From Gammaproteobacteria bacterium UBA2810 (GTDB lineage Bacteria; Pseudomonadota; Gammaproteobacteria; Enterobacterales; Succinivibrionaceae), in NCBI GenBank assembly GCA_002351705.1, contig DEHC01000012.1:1-5684 (forward strand): a stretch of DNA of 5,684 bases, read 5' to 3'. Made by a program: the position numbers and the translations under genes. The notes under the pieces were generated by a model. The model was given only the letters and a program-made list of their open reading frames with translations, was not told where the DNA came from and did not search any database. Shown in pieces: positions 5,200 to 5,684 of the stretch (position 1 is its first letter; each line of letters starts with the position of its first letter).

Positions 5200-5684
5200 A
5201 TGGCAGAGAATACTGAAGAGAAAAAGACCACGGATGGCGCAAAGCCTTTAATCCTCATCATGGCGGGCGGCACCGGCGGGCATGTGTTCCCGGCGCTCGC
5301 CGTCGCGAAGGAGCTTATTGAGCGGGGCTGCGCTGTCGAGTGGCTCGGGACGCACGGGCGCATGGAGGAGAAGATTGTGCCGAAGAACGGCATAAAGCTC
5401 AACTTCATCAAGGTGCAGGGGCTCAGGAGGAACGGCATGCTCCGGAAGCTCGGCGCGCCCTTCATGCTCGCGCGCTCGCTCCTCGAGTGCCTCTCGCTCC
5501 TCAGGCACCTCCGCCCGAAGGCCGTGGTGGGCTTCGGCGGCTACGCCTCAGGCCCCGGTGCCGTCGCGGCGAAGCTCCTCGGCATCCCCGTCATCATCCA
5601 TGAGCAGAACGCCTCGCCGGGGCTCACGAACCGCCTCATCGCGAAGTTCTGCAGCAAGGTCCTGCTCGGCTTCCCCGGGGCGAT
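5200..5684 (+). CDS. murG: UDP-GlcNAc:undecaprenyl-pyrophosphoryl-MurNAc-pentapeptide GlcNAc transferase, N-terminal part (3' truncated by window)
   Basis: MurG is the membrane-associated GT-B glycosyltransferase that adds GlcNAc from UDP-GlcNAc to lipid I, making lipid II on the inner face of the cytoplasmic membrane. The window holds the first 161 residues, nearly all of the N-terminal acceptor-binding domain; the UDP-GlcNAc-binding C-terminal half is missing. Signatures are the glycine-rich loop MAGGTGGHVFPALAVA with H28, WLGTHGRMEEKIVPKNGI, the second glycine-rich loop GFGGYASGPG (111-120), and IIHEQNASPGLTN (HEQN at 134-137). All match E. coli MurG closely. The ATG at 5200 has an SD and A/T-relaxed first codons. 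It gives about ten extra charged residues (MAENTEEKKTTDGAK) before the first strand compared with E. coli. The next in-frame ATG, at 5260, falls inside the catalytic loop and is not a plausible start. The frame stays open to the window edge. Confidence 0.97.
   Translation, partial: MAENTEEKKTTDGAKPLILIMAGGTGGHVFPALAVAKELIERGCAVEWLGTHGRMEEKIVPKNGIKLNFIKVQGLRRNGMLRKLGAPFMLARSLLECLSLLRHLRPKAVVGFGGYASGPGAVAAKLLGIPVIIHEQNASPGLTNRLIAKFCSKVLLGFPGA

Noticed and set aside
3900..5465. 521-codon open frame on the minus strand opposite ftsW and murG
   Set aside because: Same codon-bias artefact: it crosses the ftsW/murG junction, has no recognisable motif, and is dominated by charged residues mirroring the sense codons.

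Overview
The window is a compact segment of a dcw (division and cell wall) cluster, read entirely on the + strand in the order murF (3' end) - mraY - murD - ftsW - murG (5' end). The genes are packed with essentially no intergenic DNA: murF's TAA touches the mraY ATG, mraY and murD are 12 nt apart, murD and ftsW overlap by 4 nt (ATGA), and ftsW and murG are 13 nt apart. I see no promoter, terminator, RNA gene, mobile element or CRISPR. The segment looks like the middle of one long operon whose ends lie outside the window.

The proteins read as gammaproteobacterial. From memory, MraY is 360 aa like the E. coli enzyme, with catalytic aspartates at the same numbers (115, 116, 267). FtsW and MurG also share long near-identical blocks with E. 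coli. The DNA is GC-rich, with strong C/G bias at third codon positions (CTC, ATC, GCC, AAG, GAG) and fairly frequent AGG for arginine. A GC-rich gammaproteobacterium is the safest statement. A Succinivibrionaceae/Aeromonadales-type bacterium is only a guess.

The genes cover consecutive steps of peptidoglycan precursor synthesis and use. MurD adds D-Glu to UDP-MurNAc-L-Ala and MurF adds D-Ala-D-Ala to complete the pentapeptide, both in the cytoplasm. MraY moves phospho-MurNAc-pentapeptide onto undecaprenyl phosphate to give lipid I. MurG adds GlcNAc to give lipid II. FtsW, the septal SEDS glycosyltransferase, polymerises lipid II at the division site.

The one clearly unusual element is FtsW. 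It is 738 aa, against about 400 for typical proteins. An ordinary FtsW core (about residues 280-638) is flanked by a ~280-residue acidic, Ala/Glu/Pro/Ser-rich cytoplasmic N-terminal extension and a ~100-residue low-complexity C-terminal tail. The N-terminal extension starts with a short aromatic/basic segment reminiscent of FtsY. It also contains a central patch (residues 132-186) that returns to the gene's strict codon bias and includes a predicted amphipathic helix, while the sequence on both sides uses relaxed codons. This suggests a conserved docking element held between disordered linkers. I found no wholly new system beyond this.
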